Positions 45,901 to 57,514 of a DNA stretch of 64,000 bases are shown here, piece by piece. Each line of letters begins with the position of its first letter. Position 1 is the first letter of the stretch. The notes beneath the pieces are model-generated. The model did not search any database, was not told the origin of the DNA, and saw only the letters and a program-made list of their open reading frames with translations. The DNA comes from Lactifluus volemus (Eukaryota; Basidiomycota; Agaricomycetes; Russulales; Russulaceae). Made by a program: the position numbers and the translations under genes. The stretch spans positions 124,001-188,000 of the forward strand of contig WTXI01000058.1 of assembly GCA_022376515.1 (NCBI GenBank), given 5' to 3'.

Positions 45901-48900
45901 GCGCTACTCTCGCTTCAGTGACACGGATTAACAGAAACAGGATTAAACATACGGTGTACCGCAAGCCTTGGAGTCACCTTCACAAAACCCGCATCTATGG
46001 GAACACATGTGATCAGTTTTGCAGCTGTGACCGCCCTCGTGAAGTCGACCTCGGACGCAGAGGAGATGGCATGATACGCATTGTGCGCCACAAAACTGGA
46101 CATCTGTCTTCATCTGAATGACTAAGCTGTCAAAATTTCGACGTAAATCCCCCATCGACGCGTGGTTGCCTTTAAACCTATCCAAATTACAATCTAACCA
46201 GGCCCGGACGTGGGCGACACGCAAATCGATCAGTCCATTTAGGCACGATGCGAGTTCTACATCCATTCAGAATCAGGAATGGATTGCCGTGGTTTGTTCG
46301 GATTCGAAATCTCCATAAGCGCAGTAAGATGCTCCTCGACACTAGCGGGTGAGGTCTGTTCATGCTCCGAGATAGCAAAGCGTGCTTTAGTATCGTCGCA
46401 TTCCACTATAAGGTCGGTATCAAAGTCCTAAACATTGGATCAGATATCAATTTTGATCCAGATAGATATGCTACAAAACCTTCAGGGGCTCGATATTGGG
46501 CTCAATCTCCGAGAGTCCCGTAGCAGGGCGGTAGGTAGCAAAGCAGAAAGTGATTTGGCGCGGTGCTCAGCCATGGTTTCTGTTTTGACATCAGATCTAA
46601 TTACCAAAGAGAAAGGCAGGTGACTGACGAGAAGCGCTCCCCAGTCATTGGCCTATAAGCAGAGGTTAGACGTGATGGCGTTCATAGCGAAGATGACACA
46701 CCTTAATCTTCGCCATGAGTGTCTTAATCGTATGAAGGAATTCACCTGCAGTCGGATGAGAAATCTTCTGTAGGTCAAGCCGCCTCTTGAGAGTCGCAAA
46801 TAGCTTGTAGAACTCCTTCGATTCGATCACTGGCCATGGTATAATGTCTAGCTTCCCGGAATGAAGGCGCGAAATGAAGTTCGCATCCTTCTCTTGCTGC
46901 ACAATCTTCTGGAACTTGAGAGAGAACCTACAAAGCGCGCGTTGTCTAGGAGGCTATAGTCAGGCCAGGGATGTCTTACTCGCGGGTGATCTCTTTCTTG
47001 TCTGATTCTACGACGTCCTAGGGAGAAGGTCTTATGGTGATCGCTATGGTCATAGATTACTCACTTTGATGATGATAACAAGCGTAGATTGAAAGAGAGT
47101 GGGATTCGCCGCCGGATCCAAGACGGATGCACTAGATTGAAATGATTGGAAAAGACCACTTATATCCCGACTGAATGCGAAATTGTTTCGGAAAAGGACC
47201 TATTAAATCTCAGCAGGGGAGCAAGTGAAAGCACGATGTGAACACACGAGATTTGATATTGCGGTATTAAATAAGACAAGAAGCGCATCTTCTTGAGGGG
47301 ACCTTTCTATGCTGTCGACGCCTGACAATTGCCTGGGAATCAGTCGGAACAGAAAAAACGCGGTTGGCCCAACCTTCGAAGTCAAGTGCGACAATGAGTT
47401 CTTCGTTTGTGGGCGTCACCGACATCCATACCCCCTCTGTACACGTGGGCCTAGCCATCGACGATAGAGAAGGAGTGAAAACATACCTGTCGTCCGCATG
47501 GCGCTCCCCGCAAAGGATGTATCCACAAGATGGTTCAATGCGAAGCTTTTTCCCACGGATTGCTGGCCCATGGACGAAACGACTTTCACAGGCTATGTAA
47601 AAGATTATCAGCAATGAGAGAAAAGTGCCATAGTCGAATGCTCTACCTTGAGGGCCATATATGACTGGAAAATTGATTCATACCAACCAAACGATAATTT
47701 GTCCACTATCCTGTTAACCTCTGCGCCAAGTAGTGACCTCTCCAAGTCCGCAGAGAAAACTCCATTCGCCAAGGGAATGAACCTATTCTCACGACAGATC
47801 GCGATATGGATCGGAATGAGGCAGAGGAGATCGACAAGCCACTCCCCAACACGATAACGGGATACATTCCAATTAGGTCAAAGACCACCTTATCCCGGAA
47901 CGTTTCGAAAGTTGCGGTAGACACATCAATACGACGCAGCTCGTCCCCCGTAGGCTTCTTGGTTTCTCTTTCGAATGTCCGAATGAGCTCTGAGAAATAC
48001 GGAGCAAACGGTTGTGTGGGTCTCTCCGTAATGAACGTGAGAGTCTTCTGCTGGCGCTCGCTCGAGGACGTAATAGTACGGCGCCTCACAGCGGCATAAA
48101 CGGGGAAGCGAGTCCAGACGTCCCTGTGACAGTCGATTACGCTGTTGTGCAAGGTTTGACGTGAGTTATTGTCCGATGCGCTGGTGTTGCCCTTTTCTTT
48201 GAAAACAAATTCTGTAGCCCTTCTCGTGATGTCAATAGCTATGGACTTCATGCAGTGTTCGTCGATGTCAAGGCCAAGAAGAAAAATGTATCCCCGGTTA
48301 ACCATCGACGTCAAAACAGCGCCCTCAAGAGAAAATTCGGGGACGTCTAACAAAATCCCGTCTGTGGAGCCGAACGTCTCCCAATGGTACACAGTCAAGG
48401 ATGCTTGTGGGGCCTGTCCATGGAGAACAAGGAGGCATGACCCATCCGGAGCTGAATATACTGCACTTGGCATAGATTGGAGCCGAAGCGAGGCGGGTCT
48501 GGTACCACATGTCACCGATTTGTGCACGATCCGGTCTCATAAAAAGGACGCCCACCTGAATTGCATTGTGACGAAGGAAAAGATTCGGGCCTGCATTGTG
48601 GAGTCTATCAACACCACCTCATCTCCACATACAGGAGACATATGGGAAATGGAGACGTCTGCTTGTCCATACCACCGGGCCAGACTGATAGGACTCCCTT
48701 GCGCTTGAAGAGTCCTGAAAGTTTCATCGAACACATATTCGTATAGTTGTAGCTGGTTGGGAATAGTAACTAAGGCTGTACTCCGAATCCCAGACAAAGT
48801 ACTTACCGTCGCTGAAGTGCACACAGCTAACATTCTTTTCTCCTCGTCAAAGGAAAAATAAAATCTTCTCCCGCATTGCCGCGTTGAAGAGTTTTGGTTG

Positions 48901-51900
48901 TTTTGCCTCGCCGTAGAGCTGCATCCATCTCGGACATACGCTCCAAGTAAATGAGATACTTGTCCCGATCAGTGAGAACAAGGAGAAGCCTCTCGTTCTC
49001 GAGAAGTCGAGAGAGGCTGTAAAGTGTCGCATGAGATGAAGGAAAAAGCAGGCGTAGGACATTAGAACCATACACGATACGAGGGCCAATAGGTAGGTGA
49101 AACACAGCTGAGCGCCTGTAACTCATGATAGGATTTGGGATGTGCTTTGATTTAATTTGCATGCTGTCTTTATCATCGCTTGTTAAGTCGACGATGTGAA
49201 CCCGAAATTCGAGCTTGTGTTCTTCAGGCGCTTCAATGCCACCGATAATTTTATATTCTTCATAGCATATGGCCCACGGAGATAAGTCTAGTGAGATCAC
49301 CGGGTCAGGAGGCTGAAGAGACGCACCCCGGTGGAAGCGGCTGCCTTCCTCGAGACTATTGATAGTAACAACTCTATAAATGGGAGGCTGAGATCGGTCA
49401 TGACCATTCAGAGGAATTCCAAACTCACGAATGTTTTCGTCCAACAGAAGTTACCGAACAACCATTAAGTTCACGAATGAAGGCCACGAGCGCATCACTC
49501 AATTGACTCCTTTCCTCTGCCTCGATCTCTTGTTTTATGCACTTTTTGCAGTAGTCCTGTCGCATCTGCAATTCGGCATGGGTCATCTTGATCACTTCCG
49601 CGTCGATATGTGATGAGAGCTGGGTGTGAGCGAGAGCTATAACCTCCCGAATTGGGGATTCCAGATCCTCGTCAACGACGCCCTTCAGTTCGCGGAGAAA
49701 ATCAGGGTCGGAGACAGCCTTTGCCATCCTTTTCATTTCCTTTTTCAAGGAGTCCTCGTCCGGTTCCTTCGATCCGGAAACAAGACTGCCTATAACCTTT
49801 ACTGTCTTCAAGAACGAAGATATCATGCCAGAATTCTTATCCTTCTCGGCCTTGGGAAGTACATGCTGTGCATGGGAGAGGTCCCGTTCAGAAATGAGTG
49901 CCTGAATGAGCTCCCTGCGCTGTCCAGGGTCCATATTTTGATGTTTTCCCAGCATGTGACGCAAGAAGATTAAACGCTCTTTCAAAGACCGGTAATCAGA
50001 CCCTTTTATGGTCTCAAACTTGGCGTTCCTGAGATGACGCTGATAGATATTTTCAAAGTCAGGATATAAGTGACGGAGGGTGTCAAGTTGTGTGCAGTCT
50101 CAGAGAAGAAATGAGTTGAGCTTAGATCTTATGGAGACTCTTCTCACCTGCGATAGCCTGGTTTGTGCTTTTATCACCATTGACGGTCACGTGAGACGAG
50201 AGGGACTCGGGCTTTATTGTGCTGCGGGAAAAACAGTCAGCATTCTGAATTCGGAGAACCAAGAACCTCTCACGGAAAAAGTTTAACAACGTCGGTAACA
50301 ACAGCTTCTCGAAGAGCGACCCGCAAAGCATGCTCTTCACGGTCGAGATCTTGACAGGCTACTCCTTGTCTCCTTGACAGCTCTTCACGAGATTTCTCAC
50401 GAATGTCTGTTTGCACCTTACGCCACATAGAACATTGTTCTGGAAGTTTTTTCAAAAGAGCCACGTCCATCAAGATCTGAACAGCCTTCTCATCAAGAGC
50501 TTCAGACAGAACCAGGTAGTTTTCATTTCTATAAAAGTTATGAGTGTTGTATCGCGAAAGTCCCGAGTACATACAATAGCTGATGTAGGGACGCCCAGGT
50601 GAGAACACGTCGGTTGAACTCTTCCCATCGAGATTGACGAGGAATGTAAGTAACCGTCCAAAATGCCTGGGTAGTTTCTCCGTGTAGAAGGCGAGGAAAA
50701 AACATCGATGGATCCAAATCTGGAGAAGGCTCTACAGGAACTTCAGGACGAGAAATGTGGTGCGATTTCATCTTTGATGAATTAAAACAGATTCAACCTC
50801 GATGAAACTTAGAAATACCTGAAAACCGGGCCGAGACTCTGCGCCCTCTTCCTGATCATTCGTCTTTTCAACCACGAAGGTGACTAGCCTGTTTGAGTCG
50901 CCCACATCTAGGTCCTCGGATTCAGTGTCATAGCCACCGTCGTCCTCTTCGTTCCAGACGATGGAAGCTGAGTGCTTGGAGGACAAAAGAGCGACTACTT
51001 GGTCACATATCTTGGTAAGATATCTATTCCGAAGGTGTGAAATAAGGAACAGATTGGAAATGCAGTAGTGGCTTTCCTCATAAACGTCACTCTGTTGCGA
51101 GATACAGAAGAAGCCGCCGAATCATCCCAAGTTGAATCCTCGGGCCAGTATATGACATAATGACGTTCTTCAGCCGAGCTCATTGATCCGCCCGGCACGA
51201 TATACAGGCCAGATGAAAGGGTAGGCTTCGGACCACCAAATTCAGTTGGAGCAAGTAATAGACGGGCACTGCGGTAGAAGCGTGGTCGTTATCCGCTAAG
51301 TATTTTGAGCAACGCGGAGCATGTAGATCACTCACACGTCCTCGTTGACCATGTTGATGGATCGCAGGAGGTTCACGATCTCAGTCTTACATCCATACAC
51401 GCCAAGAGGTTTGATCATGAGTCGATCTAAGGTTTTAAAATCGACTTTAGTGATTGATGCGTATGTCCCGGGGGACATCGCATTGATAAAGCGCTTGAGA
51501 GAGTCCTGCGCGATAATGACCTTATCAACTTCAATGTAAAAGATCAGCGCCTGCGCATACAACTGCAATTTGAGAATTCTTACCACAGCCGTTGCTCCCG
51601 GTCTCACTGATGAGGTCGAGGAGACGGTACATCCCAACTGTTTCGGCCAAATCGAGCGGGAGAGGCAAAGGGACTTGGTCCCTGCGTTTATTCTCATCGG
51701 CGGGGCTTTTGGAATCGCTCGTGCTCTGTGTTGTACCCGGAGTCACAGAATCTGGAACATCGGAAGTTACGTAACGTTAATAGGGAGCGCAAGGTCAGCA
51801 GCTTTCTGTACGACATGTCGTGCAACGTACTATTGGCCGTGCGCGTTGGTGAATCTGAGGTTTTCTTCTCGTCTATCAAAGTCAGTGGTAAGGAAAGAGC

Positions 51901-52045
51901 CAGCTTGAGACGAAGGCGGTTTGTTACAGACCAGAATTACCCGGAGGTTCGGTTTTCTGATTCATGGAGGAGGAATAGTCTGGGAATAAGACAGGCGGAA
52001 CGTATGAATTATTCGAATCCATGGTGTGGACTGAAGTGAAAAGTA
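42935..52045. repeat. Tandem 9-kb duplication, copy B
   Basis: Partner of copy A (32940-41980), same orientation, about 10 kb apart start to start. Intron positions, including the 9- and 10-nt microexons and both GC donors, are the same. Confidence 0.95.
43065..52022 (-). pseudogene. Giant GBP-like GTPase / vWFA gene, decayed copy B
   Basis: Same exon order as copy A from the MDSNNSYVPP start (52022) to the SLMR stop (43065). Compared with copy A it has at least six single-base deletions inside exons: near 51062 (exon 5), 48865 (exon 12), 47878 (exon 14), 46631 (exon 21), 46522 (exon 22) and 43696 (vWFA exon). Each shifts the frame and leads to early stops. The P-loop exon (GQQSVGKS), the Cys-rich exons and the vWFA exon are otherwise well preserved, and the acceptor of exon 12 has moved three codons downstream, from AAG to CAG. 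Because the lesions are all small and spread out while exons remain alike, the copy seems to have lost function well after the duplication. Confidence 0.88.
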
Positions 52046-53760
52046 AAAGAGTGGCATAACACCCGCGGCTTTAATAGGACGACCCAAATTGTTCGTTATA
52101 GTGTTCCCGTTTCCATTTCGAATCAAGCACAATCCGCCACATCGCGTATCGGCGCTAATTAATCTCGTGACTTTTACAGCCTTGCCATACTCGCTCGCTC
52201 TTCTCTCTCGTCCGTCTCCAGCGTCACCACAACTACTAGTATTTGCAGCTCTAGTACTGCGATCATCGGTGGTATGCAGGTGTCAAGATGCGCAGCAAGA
52301 AGCCATGTACGTGACTCATTGCTGCGGGGACTCGCCTCATGGTGTACATCGGCAAGGGTAATTGGGAGCAGGGCGTAAGCTATGCAGACCAAACAAGAAG
52401 TGCGAATCACTTTTGAGAGACCCCTAATAGGAGCAGATGTTTTTCTAGAACATGAGGGATGACCATGACGCCAGAGAAGCCTATAAAGGATTGATACCTG
52501 TACCCTTGCATTGTTACCGTCACTCATAAATGAGGGTTAACTAACATCGAACCAGCATTTTATTACCAAACCGAACTCCCATGGAACTGTACTCTCAAAC
52601 ACAACAATTGGCTAGTGCTTACGCTAATTTGGGCTATTGATGACTACTGCAATGCCTTCGTCACCCGAACGCTCGATTGTACTTTTTCAAGGGGTGCACA
52701 ACGATAGATCCGAACTGAATCTCTAGATGAGGTGTAACGGAATTGGACGTAACGGACGTAAAGGACACCTTCATGGTATGTTTCGGCGCTTAGGCCACAG
52801 CCGACCCATTGGCGGTTCGAATCGTAACTGACTCAATAGCCTGTGCAGCGAGTGGAGAAATCACCGAGAAATTGACTATCCACAACTGGGGCAAGCATAA
52901 ATTTCAAACGACATTATGCGGCGAAGCTAAAATGACCGCATCTGCAATAAGTGGTACAATACATTTCCTCTCGATCCCGTCATTCTTTGTTTTGCAAATC
53001 GTGAACACTGCGTACGGCTTTTAAGGCTGAAACAGACCGCAGCCATCGCGTGGATTTTTGTGGAAGATACTCTACGGAGACATCCCTTTTTCACTTCTCC
53101 GTTGCATCTGCCGGCCATGTACTACGAATTGGAAGTACCAAAACTTGCCAGAAGCCAGGCAAGGTGGCATCCGGAAGAACAGGGAATTGGGGTGAACTAC
53201 TGCTCTATTTGTGTTATTTGAAAAAAAAAACGGCGACCAGCTGTCTCTGATGCCGAATAAGGCACAGATGAAAGAGGTAGATACGCCGATTACTATCGAA
53301 AGATCGTGATTATAATCGCACGCCATGATTCGAGACACGCTGCAAAAAATAGTGCCACATGCTCAAAACATTGCTGCGGAGACTCGCCTCATGGAGATGG
53401 GTACCAGGAGATTATATCAGCAGAATAAGGGAGCGCAATGCCATTTCGAGAGTACACTGAGGAGAGTGGCACTTACTGTAAGTTATTGAAATTGGACGAG
53501 CGGTGTTACCCGAGAAATTCAAGTCCGACTACTACTACTAGTACCCTGGCCCCTACAGTGGAATTGAGCGATGACACCGACTCCCACCCTGAAGATGCGC
53601 ATTTCGACCAACCAATTTCAGGATAGAGCTCCGAATACGGATCCTTATACTATTTCCCGCAGCATATTGGAACGCGGCATCGAGCATGTAGTTTCCTATG
53701 ACGGCACAAGCCAATACAATAGAGAGGAGCGGGCGCAGCGGCATGCGGGCTTGCAGCACT
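52046..53760. other. Interval without supported gene
   Basis: Upstream of copy B. A short phrase ATTGCTGCGG(G/A)GACTCGCCTCATGG occurs at about 52318 and 53369, suggesting a small local duplication. A Pro/Ser/Asp-rich plus-strand frame at 53438-53626 could belong to an upstream exon of the RBR gene but I cannot join it. Confidence 0.45.
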
Positions 53761-53775
53761 GAATTTCGCTAGGAT

Positions 53776-56017
53776 CGCATTCTCTATGGAACAAGCCAAC
53801 TTGCCGACATACCTCGTCTACAGAATGTATTGTCTCGCAAGTGTGCAGAGGTAAGATGAATTCACCCCCTACCCCGAGCATCGTCTTATTTTCTCAGGAA
53901 GCCACTTCGATATGTACATTGTGGTCCGGCAATGCTCATCTTGAGGTTGAAGAAGTTTGCAAAATTCCTGTATTCGAGAAGACATTAAGGCTCAGGACAA
54001 CCACTTACGGTCTCCCCGGTGTCTCCGTCTTCAAAACTTGGCTTACGTGAGTATTAAGCGTCGCAAGGGGCCGCAAGTAACTGATAGGTATCATTTAAAA
54101 GGGACTTGAAAAATATCGATTCGTCTGCGGTTACTATCATCACTCGCCCTCCGGAAATTGTCGCTTGTTTGAAACTGCGGCTTACTGACAAGAACGTGTT
54201 TATTATCTTCGACTCTCACCCACGTCCATCATACCCCAATGGTGCTGGGATGATCGCTAGCACCTCTATCGAGAGCACTGCTCGTCGACTTACGGAACTA
54301 CTTCCTACGGTGGACCTCCCAGATGGTGTTCTCCAGTGGCAGGCCCAGCTCCTATCCAACTGCAGCGGTCACGTGTTTGTGCCACATGGTGCTGACATAA
54401 CCGTGCCAATGTTGTGGCAAGCGGTTCTTGAATCCAGCCTCGCACAGCTATCTATGCAAACAGTGATTGCTGATCTTCGATCACAGAATGAAGCTCAGAC
54501 AAACGAACACAACGTCTGGAAAGAGAACTTAAGGAGGCGGAAGAACGACATCGACGACAAGAGAGCCAATTCCAACTACTTCAATCAGGGTCGTCTAGAG
54601 GTACCACCCATAACGCCCGTTTCCCGACTTCCCCAAAATACTCTTCACCCACGTACCAGTCACCCAGACCGTCATCTTCCAAGGCATCTACTTCGGGCCT
54701 GAATGACTTTTCCCCACCGCCGCTATTCCATAAAGCATCTACTTCTGCCACCAACAATTTTGCTTCTTCATCCTCTCCATCCAGCTCACGATCAACTGGT
54801 TTACGTGATTCCCCTCGTAGCCTCCCGACGCCACCTCTTGATAACGACGACGATTATCCCTATGCATTACAGCTCCAGCGCGACTTTGAGGCTTATGATC
54901 GCGTGGCCATTAAACAACGTCCTGAGCTTTCCTGGGCCAAGTCCTCTCAACCGTCGTTTGATAGTCTTTCCCATGCATTACAACTTCAGCGCGAGTTCGA
55001 CGCTGAAGATAGTGCGCTTGCCGCGCAACGTGCTGAGCTCTCCCAATCTATCCAACGCTTGTTTGAGTGTGGCATATGTATGGAAGAAATGCCTGAGGAC
55101 TCCAAAGCTTGCCCTGATTCTTGTGGACACCCGTTCTGCCGCGACTGCTTACGCGGACATGTCTCCGCTCGTTTAGAGGAACACAGATTTCCTATACTCT
55201 GTCCTACCTGCACTGCAGGTAAGGGTAAGGGTAAGGGTGTCACCGGCGGTAGGTGATCCGACATAGCTTTGTTTATAGAATATCACGTGATTGTTTTCGA
55301 TCAGAGGTCTCACAGGCCGTTGCCCTGAATCTCGGACTTACCGAGGAGCAGTACAATATCTGGACCGAGATGGAGATGATCGCATTTTCTGTTCTTCTAT
55401 CCTGCCGAAAGTGAGACTTGATCATCTCTTCATTCGTTCTCCGCTAACGCGACGAAACAGGTGCCAGCGGTCGATGTTCGTGGCCAGAGACGAACACGAA
55501 GAGGCACAAATCATCGCATGCCCTCTTCCAGACTGCAGTCATATATGGTGTAAACAATGTCAACAAACGATCGAACTGGGTGGGCCGAAACACTCGTGTG
55601 ATGGCACATTGGAACTGGACCACTTGATGAGACAGCAAGGATGGAAGCATTGTCCGAGTATGACTGATACAGCACGTTGCTTCCCTCTATCTGATTTGTT
55701 TTGGCAGCCTGCAAGACGCCAATCCTAAAAACGACGGGATGTAATCATATGTCTGTACGTTGGTAAAATCTCACCCCGTCTGCATAGAAGTTTAACGTTT
55801 GACTCTCGTACTGGCAGTGCATAACCCCCGCGTGCAACACGTGAGCCCTAGTCATTACATCGCGATCATGACAATTTCTGATGCAGACCTTTCAACCAGG
55901 CATTTCTGCTACATCTGTGGCAAGCTCATCGCGAGGTCGGGGTTAGGTCGAGAGGTAAAAGATGCGCTATCCAATCACTACGCGACCTGCGCGCTCTTCG
56001 AAGTCCCTGTAGAATGA
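53776..56017 (+). CDS. RBR (RING-IBR-RING) E3 ubiquitin ligase, with a probable one-base frame break
   Basis: Predicted cytosolic E3 ligase passing ubiquitin through a RING2 cysteine. Exons: about 53776-53850, 53898-54046, 54102-55248, 55305-55410, 55461-55657, 55708-55754, 55818-55840, 55900-56017. RING1 is FECGICMEEMPEDSKACPDS then CGHPFCRDCLRGHV; the IBR has CRKCQRSMF, ACPLPDCSHIWCKQC; RING2 is CPTCKTPILKTTGCNHMSC then THFCYICGKL, keeping the catalytic-type Cys before HMSC-HFCYICG. Upstream is a globular domain (EVCKIPVFEKTL ... VTIITRPPEIVAC), a coiled coil and a Ser/Pro linker. Near 54510 the frame must shift by one base between the globular domain and the coiled coil (LKEAEERHRRQES); without that the exon sum is one short. 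It is either a recent frameshift or an intron I could not find. The 5' end is uncertain. Confidence 0.75.
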
Positions 56018-56647
56018 CCTTAGATCTGAAATACGTAGTATCCGGCCATGGACCTGTTGTACACTACATATCCAAAGGGAGCTGCTCTGACGTTGTGATA
56101 TGTGTGTACCTCGTGTCGCACTTCCGCCACCTGCGAATAGGCCGGCCCGTTTTTTTCATCTCTGGGCTGGGCTCAAGGCTAGGTCACAGCAGATTAGGCC
56201 GCTCATGTCGGCGCAGGGCTCTACACCATACCGAATTTTAAACAGTGAATCCGGGACTCTTGTACATTCATGCTTCTCCGCCAGCGCGCGAAAAATGGGC
56301 TCAGGGTTGCATGGCTCAGGGTCAGCAAGTCTAGAGCCGTATTTGGGATCCTATAATTTGAGCTTAAAACGTACTACTGTGTTCACGTGCCTCGTGCTTC
56401 TAAGTCTACTCGTCACCAGGTGATCGTTTCACCGTTCTCCCCATAAAATGACCCTGATCCTTTGTTACCCCAGACCGATCGACTGAGCGCTGAGCAATCA
56501 ACCGGCTCCGATTGGCGCTGATCGCGGAAATTCTGAGTCAGGGCATAGTACTCGTGGGAAGTTTCGGTCAGCGTGGCGTGCCAGAGTGGGACTGTATCGC
56601 GATGGCTCCCAGCTTCCGCTGTCAATTTTTGATCTTGGAGGTCGAGG
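56018..56647. other. Interval without supported gene
   Basis: Downstream of the RBR gene. A minus-strand open frame (56413-56898) combines part of the giant-gene fragment with unrelated sequence and is not a gene. Confidence 0.5.
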
Positions 56648-57224
56648 ATGCCATTTATTGCTTCGGCCAAATCTAGCGGGAGAGGCTGAGGGACTTGGTC
56701 GTTGCGTTTACACTTGCCACCGGCGTCTTTGGCATTGCCCATGTTTTGCATTGGATACCGAGTCACAACGTTACGGGAGGTAGAAAACTGGTGAGCTACG
56801 TGATGTTGGTTGAGGATTGCAGGCTTTCGGTCAATGCGCCACGCACCACTGTGCGTGCGCGTTGACGAATCTGAGCTGTTCTCGTCTATTGGAGTCAATG
56901 ATAAGAGAAAGGGTTGACAAGTCGAGATGGGATTGATGATCCGGACCTAGGTTTCCCGGAGATACTGACGTATTCCGAGTCACGGACGAGGAAGGGTTTT
57001 GGAATGAGCCAGGTCGAGTGTATGAATCCATGGGGGGTCAAATGAAGCGCGGTAGAGATCGATCCTTCCAATTTCGATTGTCCTCACGAGAAGGTCATGC
57101 ATGTACATGCCCATTTCCTTATATGAATGAGCTCGGTCTCCCTGGGTTATGGGTTCTTCGAATCGGGTAGTTCCATCAAAATAAGGAAATGTAGACACGT
57201 CACCATTACAGAGGAGGGCTTTGA
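56648..57224 (-). pseudogene. Fragment of the giant gene: exons 1-3 and promoter, copy C
   Basis: The minus strand starts MDSYTRPGSFQNPSSSV at 57031, matching MDSNNSYVPP of copy B, then has the exon 2 motif ENSSDSSTRTHS and the exon 3 motif DQVPQPLPLDLAEAING, where similarity to the giant gene stops abruptly. The donor of exon 1 is changed from GT to GA. 57032-57224 is upstream DNA shared with copy D. It cannot encode the GTPase. Confidence 0.85.
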
Positions 57225-57514
57225 AGTTATATGTCCAACATAGCTAACTAACCTACTTTATATCTTTGGCTGCAACAACCGCTTGTGACGCAGGTCGTAT
57301 GCTTTACCTCGGAATGAAGCTCTTTGAACCAAAGTCTTTGCACACCGTCACCGTTGCCACAAGAATTTATAAGCTAGTGCTCTTTACCAATTGAACACAT
57401 CTAGACAGTAATAAGTCCTGCAGATGTAATTACAAGTACCAGTGATTGGACATTGGTTGATCTGATGTAAGAGGATTGTTCGAGATGTGAAAGTGAAGGA
57501 GGTTTACAATAAAG
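57225..57514. other. Interval without supported gene
   Basis: Downstream flank of the HNH gene (minus strand); nothing recognised. Confidence 0.4.

Noticed and set aside
48960..49060. Lost splice acceptor in copy B before the NFFSFS-type exon
   Set aside because: A CAG three codons downstream keeps the frame, so this is not itself an inactivating change; the frameshifts elsewhere are.
50768..50815. Frameshift in copy B after the RPGFQ segment
   Set aside because: The stretch is a 47-nt intron (48 nt in copy A) and is spliced out, so its length change is not a coding lesion.
52810..52835. GGTTCGAATC as the T-loop of a tRNA gene
   Set aside because: No acceptor stem, anticodon stem or D-loop can be folded at the right distances on either strand.
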